A stretch of 64,000 nt of DNA from Lelliottia sp. JS-SCA-14 (GTDB lineage Bacteria > Pseudomonadota > Gammaproteobacteria > Enterobacterales > Enterobacteriaceae). The position numbers and the translations under genes were made by a program. This document shows, piece after piece, positions 40,949-50,653 of this stretch. Positions within the stretch are counted from its first letter, which is position 1, and the number at the start of each line of letters is the position of its first letter. The notes beneath the pieces were generated by a model. That model had not been told where the DNA came from. It did no database searches and was given only the letters and a program-made list of their open reading frames with translations. The DNA is taken from NCBI RefSeq assembly GCF_035593345.1, contig NZ_CP141606.1:124001-188000 (forward strand), read 5' to 3'.

Positions 40949-42048
40949 GCCGGATATTCCAGCAGCAGCGTATCAATGGCGCTCAGGACCTGCTGAGGCG
41001 TAATCGCCGTGATGCAGTCCGACACGCCGCCATCCCCACAGCCCGCTTTGCCGCACGGCTGGCAGGTGAATCCGGCGGTGATAACACGATAGTTTACGCC
41101 CCACGGCGCCCATTTGATGGCACCCGTCGGGCCGAAGATGGCCACGGTTGGCGTGCCGACGGCGCTGGCGAGGTGCATTGGCATGGAATCGACGCCGAAG
41201 TAGATCCTGGCGTGTTTCATCAGCGCACCCAGCTCTTTCAGATTGAGCTGCCCGCTTAAATCAAACACGGGTTGTCTGAGAGATGCACGCAGTTCATCCA
41301 TGTACGCCGTCTCTTCTTTCGAAGGGGCGGCGGAGAGGATAATCGGTAACCCGCGCGAGGCGAGGTTGTCGATGGTCGCCGCGAGCTTTTTGATATCCCA
41401 GGCTTTGAACATCCAGCGTGATGTCGGGTGCACCAGAATGTAGGATTTGCTGGCAAGCCCGAAACCGGCCAGTTTTTCGGCAATTGAGGCTTCCGCCGCA
41501 TCGCCTGGTACAAACAGCGTATGTTTATCTTCTTCGTGTTGCGGGTGAATCCCGATCCGACGCAGGGCGTCGAGGTTCACTTCCACCATGTGACGGCTGT
41601 TATCCTGAATCGCCGGATAAAGAGTCGTAAAGGACTTCACCCAGCGACGACGTGCCAGCCCGCTGCGTTTATCCGGCTTAAAGCCCACGGAGACGCGCGG
41701 TTTCAGACGACGAGCCAGACGCGCGCCGTGCCAGTGTTCGGTCAAATTAATCAGCACGTCGTAATGACGCGCTTTCAGCGTATTGACCAGCGCGCGATAC
41801 AGGCGGAGTTGTGCAAACCACCCTTGCTTGCGCCAGTTTCGGCCAATGGTATGCACCTGGTCGATATGCGGATGGCTGGTGAGCATCGCCTGGGTATCGT
41901 CATACACCAGCGCATCGACTTCTACATCCGGCCAGTTTTTTTTCAAAACGGTAAAGACCGGTGAGGTCAGCAGGACGTCACCGTGGTGACGCAGCTTGAT
42001 GATCAGCACGCGTTTTGGCGGTCGCTCCGCTGAGAAAAAATCAGACAT
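40945..42048 (-). CDS. waaQ: Lipopolysaccharide heptosyltransferase III WaaQ (367 aa)
   Basis: A GT9 family heptosyltransferase: KRVLIIKLRHHGDVLLTSPV at the start, ILVHPTSRWMFKAWDIKKLA and GVDSMPMHLASAVGTPTVAI at the ADP-heptose site. WaaQ adds the side heptose III to heptose II. It overlaps the waaC stop by 8 bp and the wabG start by 4 bp, so the run waaF-waaC-waaQ-wabG is probably cotranscribed. Confidence 0.92.
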   Translation of the reverse strand: MSDFFSAERPPKRVLIIKLRHHGDVLLTSPVFTVLKKNWPDVEVDALVYDDTQAMLTSHPHIDQVHTIGRNWRKQGWFAQLRLYRALVNTLKARHYDVLINLTEHWHGARLARRLKPRVSVGFKPDKRSGLARRRWVKSFTTLYPAIQDNSRHMVEVNLDALRRIGIHPQHEEDKHTLFVPGDAAEASIAEKLAGFGLASKSYILVHPTSRWMFKAWDIKKLAATIDNLASRGLPIILSAAPSKEETAYMDELRASLRQPVFDLSGQLNLKELGALMKHARIYFGVDSMPMHLASAVGTPTVAIFGPTGAIKWAPWGVNYRVITAGFTCQPCGKAGCGDGGVSDCITAITPQQVLSAIDTLLLEYPA

Positions 42049-43027
42049 AGGCTCTCTCTGCTGCCAGCAAAGGCTCTAATTGCGCAAAAACCGCAGCGGC
42101 GCTGAGATCGCTCAGCTGCGATGAAAGGTCCGGGCGGCAGATAATTTGATTTTTCCCGTAGCCGCCGATAAGGCCCGGATCGGTTGGGCCATAAAGCGTA
42201 ATATTAGGTCGATCGAGGGCTGCCGTCAGGTGGCTTAGCCCCGTATCCACGGAGACGACCGCGGTCGCCCCCGCCAGCTGTTGGGCGACGCCATCGAGTT
42301 TCATGCGCGGCAGAACCTCGACGTAATCAAATCCTTCCGCCAGACGTTTGGCCCGCGCCTCTTCGTGGGGGGCACCCCAGGGGAGTTTAATCCGCACGCC
42401 TGCGTCGCCGAGCAGGCCGATCAGCTCCCGCCAGTGAGATTCTGGCCAGTGCTTGTCGTCGCGCGTCGTGGCATGGAGGAAGATCAGATAGGGCTGAACG
42501 TCATGCGGCGATCCCGTTAAGAAATGCTGCGAGATCGCATAATCGCCCTGAGTGTCAGGTTTCACATAGCCAAGACTTTTCGCAAACAGCTCACGAGTGC
42601 GTTCTACAGCGTGCTGCTGTTTAGCAATGGCATGGCGCCGGTTATAGAACAGGCTCGCCAGCGGTTCGCGGGCGCTGTGCCAGTCCATACCGTGCTTGAC
42701 GCCGTGCGCCAGGCGCGTGACCAGCGCGGCGCTTTTGACCAGCCCCTGGGCGTCGATTATCGCATCGTAGTGCTGAGCCTGAACCGCCTCGCGAAAGGCT
42801 TTGCGCTCGGCTTTGATTGGCGCGGAAAACCAGGCTTTGCGCCAGCGCCGAATCGCCACCGGGATCACGCGGTCGACCGCTTCATGCCAGGTGGGGATTT
42901 GCGCGAAGCCCTCTTCCACCACCCAGTCAAAACGAATGCCGGGGATGGCGCGCATCGCATCCGTCAGGGACGGCAGCGTATGCAGGACATCGCCCATCGA
43001 AGAGGTTTTTACGATCAAGACCCGCAT
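42041..43027 (-). CDS. waaC: Lipopolysaccharide heptosyltransferase I WaaC (328 aa)
   Basis: A GT9 enzyme adding the first L-glycero-D-manno-heptose to Kdo. MRVLIVKTSSMGDVLHTLPS with the catalytic Asp13 in GDVLHTL is typical, as is AVVSVDTGLSHLTAALDRPN for donor binding. It lies 3 bp after waaF and overlaps waaQ. Confidence 0.95.
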   Translation of the reverse strand: MRVLIVKTSSMGDVLHTLPSLTDAMRAIPGIRFDWVVEEGFAQIPTWHEAVDRVIPVAIRRWRKAWFSAPIKAERKAFREAVQAQHYDAIIDAQGLVKSAALVTRLAHGVKHGMDWHSAREPLASLFYNRRHAIAKQQHAVERTRELFAKSLGYVKPDTQGDYAISQHFLTGSPHDVQPYLIFLHATTRDDKHWPESHWRELIGLLGDAGVRIKLPWGAPHEEARAKRLAEGFDYVEVLPRMKLDGVAQQLAGATAVVSVDTGLSHLTAALDRPNITLYGPTDPGLIGGYGKNQIICRPDLSSQLSDLSAAAVFAQLEPLLAAERAYV

Positions 43028-43030
43028 TCG

Positions 43031-44077
43031 TTATCCTTCATCGTTCAACAGCAGATCGTTGAGTTCATCGAGGACACGCTGCGGCGTAATGTCGATTAGA
43101 CTCTGATGATAGCCTTCTGCTGCATCGCCTTTGCGGACTTTGTGATAACCGGTGATCAAACGAATCACGCGCGCTTTATGGGACAGCGGCGGCGTGAAGT
43201 CCGGGCTGCTTGGGCCATAGAGCGCGACCAGCGGACGGTTCAGCGCAGCGGCGACGTGCATCAGGCCGGAATCGTTAGTGACGACCGCTTTACAGGCTGC
43301 CAGCAGAATCACCGCCTGCTCCAGCTGGGTTTCACCGGCCAGATTGCGGCACCATGCCTGCTGCTCGTTGCTCAGCGTGGCGAGGATTTCATTGCCCGCT
43401 TCATGATCTTTCGCCGAACCGAAGAGTACAACCTGATAGCCTTCGTCGATCAGCTGCTTTGCCAGCTCGGCGTAGTGATAGTGCGGCCAGCGCTTTGCCG
43501 GACCGAACTCTGCGCCAGGACAGAAGCCGATGATCGGGCGCTCAGCCGACAGACCAAACGCGTTACAGGTCTGCGATTTTTCGCCGTCATGCACCTGCAG
43601 CTGCGGCCACAGCAGCGGCTGCGGCAGATCTTTCGCCGAGAGCATCACGCCTTTGTCGTACGCCAGGGCCACGTAACGCTCGACCATTAACGGCCAGGCG
43701 GCTTTATCCAGCACGCGCGCATCGTTGAGCAGACCGTAGCGCATCTCGCCACGCCAGCCGGTGCGGTGCGGCACGCCAGCAAAGAACGGTACTAAGGCAG
43801 ATTTAAAGGAGTTCGGCAGGACATACGCGCGATCGTAACGTTTCTCGCGCAGGCTATGCCCGAGCTTGCGGCGTTCGCCAATTTCCAGCGCCCCGTGGCC
43901 AAGCGGCATTGGGATCGCTTCGTTGACTTCCGGCATGCGCGACAACAGCGGACGGCACCACGCGGGTGCCATCACGTCGATTATCGCCTGGGGATAGCGC
44001 GCCTTGAGCGTGCGATAGAGACTTTGCGACATCATCATGTCGCCCACCCATGACGGGCCAATCACCAGTATTTTCAT
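43031..44077 (-). CDS. waaF: Lipopolysaccharide heptosyltransferase II WaaF (348 aa)
   Basis: A GT9 enzyme adding heptose II. MKILVIGPSWVGDMMMSQSL at the start and FCPGAEFGPAKRWPHYHYAE, then VVTNDSGLMHVAAALNRPLV, are the expected signatures; the length equals E. coli's. It lies 9 bp downstream of hldD. Confidence 0.96.
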   Translation of the reverse strand: MKILVIGPSWVGDMMMSQSLYRTLKARYPQAIIDVMAPAWCRPLLSRMPEVNEAIPMPLGHGALEIGERRKLGHSLREKRYDRAYVLPNSFKSALVPFFAGVPHRTGWRGEMRYGLLNDARVLDKAAWPLMVERYVALAYDKGVMLSAKDLPQPLLWPQLQVHDGEKSQTCNAFGLSAERPIIGFCPGAEFGPAKRWPHYHYAELAKQLIDEGYQVVLFGSAKDHEAGNEILATLSNEQQAWCRNLAGETQLEQAVILLAACKAVVTNDSGLMHVAAALNRPLVALYGPSSPDFTPPLSHKARVIRLITGYHKVRKGDAAEGYHQSLIDITPQRVLDELNDLLLNDEG

Positions 44078-44086
44078 CTTAATGTC

Positions 44087-45019
44087 TTACGCGTCGCGGT
44101 TCAGCCAGGCCATATATTCCGTCACGCCTTCGGCAACGGTCTTGAACGGCTTGTCGTAGCCCGCGGCACGCAGGTTGGTCAGATCCGCCTGGGTGAATGC
44201 CTGGTAGCGACCTTTCAGTTTTTCCGGGAACGGAATGTACTCAAGGCTGCCTTTTTGATGGTAAGCCAGCGCCGCATCGGCCACGGCCTGGAAGGATTCC
44301 GCGCGACCGGTACCGAGGTTGAAGATACCGGAAACGCCGTTTTCCCAGAACCACAGATTCACAGCCGCCACATCGCCCACGTAGACGAAATCGCGTTTGA
44401 AGCCATCGCTGCCTTCGAACAGTTTCGGGCTTTCGCCGTTGTTCAGTTGGGTGTTCAGATGGAATGCCACGCTCGCCATGCTGCCTTTGTGGCCTTCGCG
44501 CGGTCCGTAGACGTTGAAGTAGCGGAAGCCGACGATCTGGGAATTCGCTTCTGGCAGAATCTGACGCACGTATTCGTCGAACAGGAATTTGGAGTAACCG
44601 TAGACATTCAGCGGCTGCTCGTATTCGCGCGATTCAATAAAGTCAGAGGTACGGCCGCCGTAGGTCGCCGCAGAAGAGGCGTACAGGAACGGAATGTCAC
44701 GTTCCAGGCAGTAGTGCAGAACCTCTTTAGAGTACTGATAGTTGTTATCCATCATGTACTTGCCGTCCCACTCGGTGGTGGAAGAGCAGGCGCCTTCGTG
44801 GAAGATGGCTTCGATCTCGCCGAACTCTTCACCTGCCATAATCTGGATAAGGAAATCTTCTTTATCCATGTAGTCAGCAATGTTCAGATCGACCAGGTTC
44901 ACAAACTTGGTGCCGTCTTTCAGGTTGTCGACAACCAGAATGTCGGTGATGCCTTTGTCATTCAGGGCCTTGATAATATTGCTGCCGATAAAGCCCGCGC
45001 CGCCGGTAACGATGATCAT
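44087..45019 (-). CDS. hldD: ADP-L-glycero-D-manno-heptose 6-epimerase HldD (310 aa)
   Basis: The last enzyme of ADP-heptose synthesis, supplying donor to WaaF, WaaC and WaaQ next to it. It is an extended [22 protein letters not shown] binds NADP and [14 protein letters not shown] carries the catalytic Tyr/Lys. The ATG at 45019 gives 310 residues, the E. coli length; 15 more upstream codons are open but unlike the family. It is divergent from kbl. Confidence 0.96.
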   Translation of the reverse strand: MIIVTGGAGFIGSNIIKALNDKGITDILVVDNLKDGTKFVNLVDLNIADYMDKEDFLIQIMAGEEFGEIEAIFHEGACSSTTEWDGKYMMDNNYQYSKEVLHYCLERDIPFLYASSAATYGGRTSDFIESREYEQPLNVYGYSKFLFDEYVRQILPEANSQIVGFRYFNVYGPREGHKGSMASVAFHLNTQLNNGESPKLFEGSDGFKRDFVYVGDVAAVNLWFWENGVSGIFNLGTGRAESFQAVADAALAYHQKGSLEYIPFPEKLKGRYQAFTQADLTNLRAAGYDKPFKTVAEGVTEYMAWLNRDA

Positions 45020-45234
45020 AACAGTAACCTTTGTAGTGTGGCGTCCGGGGACGATCCCGAACACGAATACTCATATCATATCATTAGTATGGCGACCCTT
45101 CAGCCATTCACCGATATGCAGCAGGGGTACACGTGATTTATGCTGCAAAAACGATAACTGATGATGCGTCATCTCGTATCGACGTATAGGTTTGGGTAAT
45201 ATGTGCCGAAATTTGCCGAGTCTGGAGAATTGCA

Positions 45235-46431
45235 ATGCGTGGTGATTTTTACAAACAGTTAAACAACGACCTGGAGACCGCACGCGCGGAAGGGTTGTTC
45301 AAAGAAGAACGTATTATCACATCTGCGCAGCAGGCGGACATCACCGTCGCTGATGGCAGTAAAGTGATCAACTTTTGCGCGAACAACTACTTAGGTCTTG
45401 CGAATCACCCTGAGCTGATTGCCGCTGCCAAAAAAGGCATGGACACCCACGGTTTTGGTATGGCCTCCGTGCGTTTCATCTGCGGCACCCAGGACAGCCA
45501 CAAACAGCTTGAGAGCAAGCTGGCGGCGTTCCTCGGGATGGAAGATGCGATTCTCTACTCTTCCTGTTTCGACGCCAACGGCGGTCTGTTCGAGACCTTG
45601 CTGGGCGCGGAAGACGCAATTATCTCTGATGCCCTGAACCATGCCTCGATCATCGACGGCGTGCGTCTGTGTAAAGCGAAGCGTTTCCGCTACGCCAACA
45701 ACGATATGCAGGAGCTGGAAGCGCGTCTGAAAGAGGCGCGCGAAGCGGGTGCTCGTCACGTGCTGATCGCCACTGACGGCGTGTTCTCCATGGACGGCGT
45801 GATCGCTAACCTGAAAGGCGTGTGCGATCTGGCAGACAAATACGATGCGCTGGTGATGGTCGATGACTCACACGCCGTCGGTTTTGTCGGTGAGAACGGT
45901 CGCGGTTCCCACGAATATTGCGACGTGATGGGCCGCGTGGACATCATCACCGGCACGCTGGGCAAAGCGCTCGGCGGCGCATCCGGTGGCTATACCGCGG
46001 CGCGCAAGGAAGTGGTTGAGTGGCTGCGTCAGCGCTCCCGTCCGTATCTGTTCTCTAACTCTCTGGCTCCGGCGATTGTCTCTGCCTCCATCAAAGTGCT
46101 GGAGATGGTGGAGTCGGGCGCTGAGCTGCGCGATCGCCTGTGGTCTAACGCCCGTCTGTTCCGTGAAAAAATGACCGCAGCAGGCTTTACGCTGGCCGGG
46201 GCCGATCACGCGATTATCCCGGTGATGCTGGGTGACGCGGTGGTGGCGCAAAACTTTGCCCGCGAGCTGCAAAAAGAGGGGATTTACGTCACCGGGTTCT
46301 TCTTCCCGGTGGTGCCAAAAGGTCAGGCGCGTATTCGCACCCAGATGTCTGCGGCGCATTCGCCTGAACAAATTGAGCGTGCGGTGGCAGCCTTTACCCG
46401 CATCGGCAAACAACTGGGCGTGATTGCCTGA
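45235..46431 (+). CDS. kbl: 2-Amino-3-ketobutyrate CoA ligase Kbl (398 aa)
   Basis: A PLP enzyme of the alpha-oxoamine synthase family that splits 2-amino-3-ketobutyrate with CoA into glycine and acetyl-CoA, the second step of threonine degradation. The PLP Lys lies in [15 protein letters not shown] (about residue 244), and [18 protein letters not shown] is the Asp-His pocket. Length equals E. coli's. tdh starts 9 bp downstream; they form an operon. Confidence 0.97.
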   Translation: MRGDFYKQLNNDLETARAEGLFKEERIITSAQQADITVADGSKVINFCANNYLGLANHPELIAAAKKGMDTHGFGMASVRFICGTQDSHKQLESKLAAFLGMEDAILYSSCFDANGGLFETLLGAEDAIISDALNHASIIDGVRLCKAKRFRYANNDMQELEARLKEAREAGARHVLIATDGVFSMDGVIANLKGVCDLADKYDALVMVDDSHAVGFVGENGRGSHEYCDVMGRVDIITGTLGKALGGASGGYTAARKEVVEWLRQRSRPYLFSNSLAPAIVSASIKVLEMVESGAELRDRLWSNARLFREKMTAAGFTLAGADHAIIPVMLGDAVVAQNFARELQKEGIYVTGFFFPVVPKGQARIRTQMSAAHSPEQIERAVAAFTRIGKQLGVIA

Positions 46432-46440
46432 GGACGTGTG

Positions 46441-47466
46441 ATGAAAGCGTTATCCAAACTGAAAGCGGAAGAAGGGATTTGGATGACCGACGTGCCGGAG
46501 CCGGAAGTCGGTCATAACGATCTGCTGATCAAAATTCGTAAAACCGCGATTTGCGGCACGGACGTTCACATCTACAACTGGGATCAGTGGTCGCAAAAAA
46601 CCATTCCGGTTCCGATGGTTGTCGGCCATGAATACGTCGGCGAAGTGGTTGGTATCGGCCAGGAAGTGAAGGGCTTTAAGATCGGCGATCGTGTCTCTGG
46701 TGAAGGGCATATCACCTGCGGTCACTGCCGTAACTGTCGCGGCGGTCGCACGCACCTGTGTCGCAACACCGTGGGCGTGGGCGTGAACCGCCCGGGCTGT
46801 TTCGCCGAGTATCTGGTGATCCCGGCGTTCAACGCCTTCAAAATCCCGGACAATATTTCTGACGATCTGGCGTCTATCTTCGACCCGTTCGGTAACGCGG
46901 TGCACACGGCGCTGTCGTTCGACCTCGTCGGCGAAGACGTGCTGGTTTCTGGCGCGGGTCCAATCGGCATCATGGCTGCGGCGGTGGCAAAACACGTGGG
47001 GGCGCGCAACGTCGTGATCACCGACGTGAACGAGTATCGCCTGTCTCTGGCGCGTAAAATGGGCGTGACCCGTGCGGTGGATGTCTCGAAAGAGAACCTG
47101 AGCGACGTGATGAACGAACTCGGTATGACCGAAGGTTTTGACGTGGGCCTGGAAATGTCCGGCGCGCCGCCTGCGTTCCGTACCATGCTCGACACCATGA
47201 ACCACGGTGGCCGCATCGCCATGCTGGGTATTCCTCCGTCAGACATGTCCATCGACTGGAACAAAGTCATCTTTAAGGGCTTGTTCATCAAAGGCATTTA
47301 TGGCCGTGAGATGTTTGAAACCTGGTACAAAATGGCAGCGCTGATCCAGTCCGGTCTGGACCTGACGCCGATCATTACCCACCATTTCGGCATTGATGAT
47401 TTCCAGAAAGGCTTCGACGCGATGCGCTCGGGCCAGTCAGGGAAAGTGATCCTGAGCTGGGATTAA
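46441..47466 (+). CDS. tdh: L-threonine 3-dehydrogenase Tdh (341 aa)
   Basis: A zinc-dependent medium-chain dehydrogenase oxidising L-threonine to 2-amino-3-ketobutyrate. The catalytic zinc Cys is in [12 protein letters not shown] (Cys38), the structural zinc Cys cluster in [15 protein letters not shown], and the NAD fold in [21 protein letters not shown] use the ATG at 46441 (E. coli length); a GTG directly before it is in frame. Confidence 0.97.
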   Translation: MKALSKLKAEEGIWMTDVPEPEVGHNDLLIKIRKTAICGTDVHIYNWDQWSQKTIPVPMVVGHEYVGEVVGIGQEVKGFKIGDRVSGEGHITCGHCRNCRGGRTHLCRNTVGVGVNRPGCFAEYLVIPAFNAFKIPDNISDDLASIFDPFGNAVHTALSFDLVGEDVLVSGAGPIGIMAAAVAKHVGARNVVITDVNEYRLSLARKMGVTRAVDVSKENLSDVMNELGMTEGFDVGLEMSGAPPAFRTMLDTMNHGGRIAMLGIPPSDMSIDWNKVIFKGLFIKGIYGREMFETWYKMAALIQSGLDLTPIITHHFGIDDFQKGFDAMRSGQSGKVILSWD

Positions 47467-47471
47467 CAGTC

Positions 47472-47496
47472 AAAGCGCCTGCGGGCGCTTTTTTTT
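47472..47496 (+). terminator. Rho-independent terminator after tdh
   Basis: AAAGCGCC (47472-47479), a TGCG loop and GGCGCTTT, continuing into eight T residues, 5 bp past the tdh stop. Confidence 0.92.
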
Positions 47497-47608
47497 CGTT
47501 TCTTTCACACTTCTGGCATCCGCAATCGGATTATTTCGATTTTTACTTCGCTTTTTTACCCACACGCTTATAAAGTCTGTTTAAGTTTCGTTTACTTTTA
47601 CAGCGCCT

Positions 47609-48409
47609 ATGTTCAAGCTTACCGTTTGTTTATTGACCTGTAACTCCGCACGTCTGCTGCGTGAAGTGCTTCCGCCGCTTCTCGCGGTGGCGGATGAATT
47701 CGTCGTGGTGGATTCAGGAAGCACGGATGCCACACTCAAGATCTGCCGGGAATACGGCCTCTCTCCTCACTATCACCCGTATGCGATGCATGGCGCGCAG
47801 ATGAATCATGCGATTGATCTGGCGAGTAACGACTGGGTGCTGTGCATGGACAGCGATGAGATCCTCGACGCTGAAACGGTCGATTTTATTCTGGCGCTCA
47901 AAGCGAGCGAAGAGCCTGCAGCAAACCAGGCCTGGCGTATTGCGCGCTACTGGCATGTGCTGGGTGAAGAAGTCCGGACCCTCTATCCCATTTCATCCCC
48001 GGATTTCCCGGTGCGTCTGTTTAATCGCACTCACGCCCGGTTTAATCACCGCCCGGTGGATGACAAAGTGGAGGGCGCGCTTCAGGCGATCAAAATGCCA
48101 GGGCGTGTTCGCCACGACACCTTCTACAATCTTCATGAAGTCTTTAATAAGCTGAACAGCTACACGTCGCGGCTGGTGAAATACCAGAACGTGCGGCCTT
48201 CGATTGGGCGCGGAATCATCAGCGGTATCGGCGCGTTCTTCAAATGGTATCTTTTCAGCGGTGCCTGGCGACAGGGGAAAGTGGGGGTGGTGACGGGTCT
48301 GTATGCCACGTCCTATAGCTTCCTGAAGTATTTCAAAGCCTGGTATCAGCATCAGGATAAAAAAGAGTCCGCGGCAAATAAAACAGCGGACTCTCATCTT
48401 ACTGAATAA
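47609..48409 (+). CDS. GT2 glycosyltransferase, WaaE-like, at the E. coli waaH locus (266 aa)
   Basis: A GT-A enzyme with LTVCLLTCNSARLLREVLPP, VVVDSGSTDATLKICREYGL and the metal motif CMDSDEILDAETVDF, then LFNRTHARFNHRPVDDKVEG. The fold and DSGSTD wording are those of the WaaE family of core or capsule glucosyltransferases. In E. coli the gene between tdh and yibQ is waaH; here it is replaced by this different GT2 gene. It is probably another LPS-core transferase, sugar unknown. Its stop lies 3 bp from the yibQ stop (convergent). Confidence 0.78.
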   Translation: MFKLTVCLLTCNSARLLREVLPPLLAVADEFVVVDSGSTDATLKICREYGLSPHYHPYAMHGAQMNHAIDLASNDWVLCMDSDEILDAETVDFILALKASEEPAANQAWRIARYWHVLGEEVRTLYPISSPDFPVRLFNRTHARFNHRPVDDKVEGALQAIKMPGRVRHDTFYNLHEVFNKLNSYTSRLVKYQNVRPSIGRGIISGIGAFFKWYLFSGAWRQGKVGVVTGLYATSYSFLKYFKAWYQHQDKKESAANKTADSHLTE

Positions 48410-48412
48410 CCC

Positions 48413-49357
48413 TTACGCTTTCTTACCCCAGCCCTGCCACTGGTGCTGGAGGTAAGTCACCAGCGAGCTTTGGCTCACGCTCTCACCTATCACCGTGAAG
48501 AATCGGGTTGCGTAGACCGGTTCTGGTGTCTGTTTCGGTTTGCAAACCTGTACGCCGCGGAACGGATTTTTCGGCTCCGTGCGCGGGTTGCTGCCTGGCG
48601 GCGTGGAGTTGTCTGGTCGTGAGGTGTCCAGCTGCGGCTCGTTCAGGAGATCGCTTGGGCGGACCAGCGTGATGTCCGAAGGCAGTGTCGGTAGCATCTG
48701 CTGCAATACGCGGACCGTTGACGGATGTGGGTGCCCAATGGCGATCGCCGAACCGGTACGCTGAGCAAGTTTCACAGCGCGGTTAAACTGGAAACGGATA
48801 TCGGCTTCATTCTGCGTGTCATCGAGGAACACTTTGCGCTTAATCACCTTCACGCCAGTGCCCTGCGCGGCGCGCATCGACTGGCTGTTGCCGATGGTCA
48901 TACTGTCGAGGAAGTAGAGATTGTAGCGCTCCAGCGCCTGCATCACTTTCTGCATCCCGAACAGGCTGGAGGTCATCGCGCTGCCCATATGGTTGTTCAG
49001 CCCGACTGCAAACGGCACTTTGCCATAGGCGTCGCGGATGATGCGCTCGATCTCGTCGCTGCTCATATCCGGCCGCAGGGTGTCTTTTTCCAGCGGCTGT
49101 TTGCTCAGGGGAGCCATCGGCAGGTGGATGAGGACTTCATGCCCGCTGTTGTGGGCTTTGGTCGCCATTTCACGCGCGTGCGGCGCATTAGGTAAGACGG
49201 CGACGGAGATGGCCGACGGCATCGCCAGCACCTGATTTTCGTTGTGCGGACGATAGCCAAAGTCATCAATGACGATCGCTAATTTGCCTGCGTAAACCGG
49301 TGAAGCCAGCGCCAGTGCACTGACGACGGAGAGAACAAGACGACGAAATTGAAGCAA
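48413..49357 (-). CDS. yibQ: Divergent polysaccharide deacetylase-like protein YibQ (314 aa)
   Basis: A signal peptide (LVLSVVSALALASPVYAG) leads to a periplasmic domain of the YibQ/divergent polysaccharide deacetylase family: GKLAIVIDDFGYRPHNENQV, with the IDD, and LIHLPMAPLSKQPLEKDTL, GLNNHMGSAMTS and IGHPHPSTVRVLQ. The substrate is unknown. The start appears to be TTG at 49357, matching the E. coli N-terminus MPQFRR at one residue shorter. It is 3 bp after envC, so the three genes gpmI-envC-yibQ are probably one operon. Confidence 0.9.
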   Translation of the reverse strand: MLQFRRLVLSVVSALALASPVYAGKLAIVIDDFGYRPHNENQVLAMPSAISVAVLPNAPHAREMATKAHNSGHEVLIHLPMAPLSKQPLEKDTLRPDMSSDEIERIIRDAYGKVPFAVGLNNHMGSAMTSSLFGMQKVMQALERYNLYFLDSMTIGNSQSMRAAQGTGVKVIKRKVFLDDTQNEADIRFQFNRAVKLAQRTGSAIAIGHPHPSTVRVLQQMLPTLPSDITLVRPSDLLNEPQLDTSRPDNSTPPGSNPRTEPKNPFRGVQVCKPKQTPEPVYATRFFTVIGESVSQSSLVTYLQHQWQGWGKKA

Positions 49358-49360
49358 AAC

Positions 49361-50644
49361 TTATCTTCCCAACCACGGCTGTGGATTGACCGCCTGACCC
49401 TGGCGACGAATTTCGAAATAGAGTGACGGGCGGCCCTGACCGCCACTACTGCCCACAAGGGCGATAGGTTGTCCTGCGCGGACCTGTGTACCGACGCTGA
49501 CCAGCGCGCTTTGGTTGTAGCCGTAAAGACTCATGTCGCCTTTCCCGTGCTCAACCACCACCACCAGGCCATAACCCTGCAGCCAGTCGGCGAGGATCAC
49601 GCGGCCATCGGCGATCGCTTTGACTTCGCTGCCTTCCGACGCGCCAATCACGATACCCTTCCAACGTAGCTCACCCTGCAACTGTTCGCCATAGCGATGC
49701 AAGATTGAGCCGCGAACCGGCCAGAAGGCTTGCCCGCGTGGCGCACCCAGACCGCCGGTACGTGAAATGAGCGAGCGCTCGCTTTCTGTCGGTTTATAGG
49801 TTGAGCCTTTACGGGACGCTTCCTGTTGGCGGTCTTTCACGGCCTGAGCGTCGCGCGCCTCTTTTTCGGCACGCGCTTTGGCGGCCGCTTCGGCGCGGGC
49901 AATAGAATTGCGAAGTTTGGATTCGTTGGCGCGCATTTCGCCCAGCTGCGTCTGGCCTTCCTGAATGGAAGACTCCAGCCCGGAGAGGGTTTTCTTACGT
50001 TCGTTCCGCGCCTGTTCCAGCTTCGCCTGCTGGGCCTGCTGATCGTAAAGCAGAGTTTGCTGCTGGCTCTGCTTCTCTTCCAGCTCGGCTTTCTGCGAAG
50101 TGACCTCTTCCCGCGTCTGTTTGAGCTGCGCGATGGTCTCCTGGCGAGCCTGGTTCAGATAGCCAAAATAGGCCTGCAGGCGCTGTCCGCGCTGGCTCTC
50201 TTCCCCGCTGAGGATCAGCTGAATGCCCGTATGCTCACCCTGACGAAACGCGGCGTCGAGCTGCGCCGCAAGATTGCGTTCCTGGCTGGCTCGCTGGAGC
50301 TCCAGTTTGGCAATCGAGGCGTTCATCTCATCGATCTGCTTATTCAGCACGGCGAGGGTGTTCTGGGTTTCGCGCAGTTTGCGCGCGGCGGCGGAGATCG
50401 CCTCTTCCTGCTGCTTTAACTGCGCGAGCAGAGAGGAGCGTTGTTGTTGCTGCTGGCGTACCGCGCGCTCTTTGGCGGCGATATCGGCCTGAATCGATTT
50501 GAGCTGATCGCGATCGTCAGCGTGGGCGGATGCGGCGCACAGCAATACGCCAGCGCTGAGTGCGCTGGCGTAAAGCAGAGGCCTGACTGATAACCGTAAC
50601 GGTTTCACGACCCATGTGATTGAAAAAATCGCCTTTCCCCTCAT
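49361..50644 (-). CDS. envC: Murein hydrolase activator EnvC (427 aa)
   Basis: EnvC sits in the periplasm at the septum and activates AmiA and AmiB for daughter-cell separation, under FtsEX control. A signal sequence (LLYASALSAGVLLCAASAHA, near residues 23-42) precedes a long coiled coil (about 45-285) and a C-terminal LytM/M23-like domain (GKGDMSLYGYNQSALVSVG and QGRPSLYFEIRRQG) that lacks the peptidase metal site. I use the ATG at 50644; it has no good ribosome site and adds about eight residues compared with E. coli, so a GTG at residue 13 is an alternative. Confidence 0.93.
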   Translation of the reverse strand: MRGKAIFSITWVVKPLRLSVRPLLYASALSAGVLLCAASAHADDRDQLKSIQADIAAKERAVRQQQQQRSSLLAQLKQQEEAISAAARKLRETQNTLAVLNKQIDEMNASIAKLELQRASQERNLAAQLDAAFRQGEHTGIQLILSGEESQRGQRLQAYFGYLNQARQETIAQLKQTREEVTSQKAELEEKQSQQQTLLYDQQAQQAKLEQARNERKKTLSGLESSIQEGQTQLGEMRANESKLRNSIARAEAAAKARAEKEARDAQAVKDRQQEASRKGSTYKPTESERSLISRTGGLGAPRGQAFWPVRGSILHRYGEQLQGELRWKGIVIGASEGSEVKAIADGRVILADWLQGYGLVVVVEHGKGDMSLYGYNQSALVSVGTQVRAGQPIALVGSSGGQGRPSLYFEIRRQGQAVNPQPWLGR

Positions 50645-50653
50645 GGGGAGGGA

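Noticed and set aside
45020..45234. ops/JUMPstart element (GGCGGTAG) for RfaH upstream of hldD or in the core cluster
   Set aside because: No copy was found in the hldD leader or between waaL and the GT4 gene, so RfaH control cannot be claimed.
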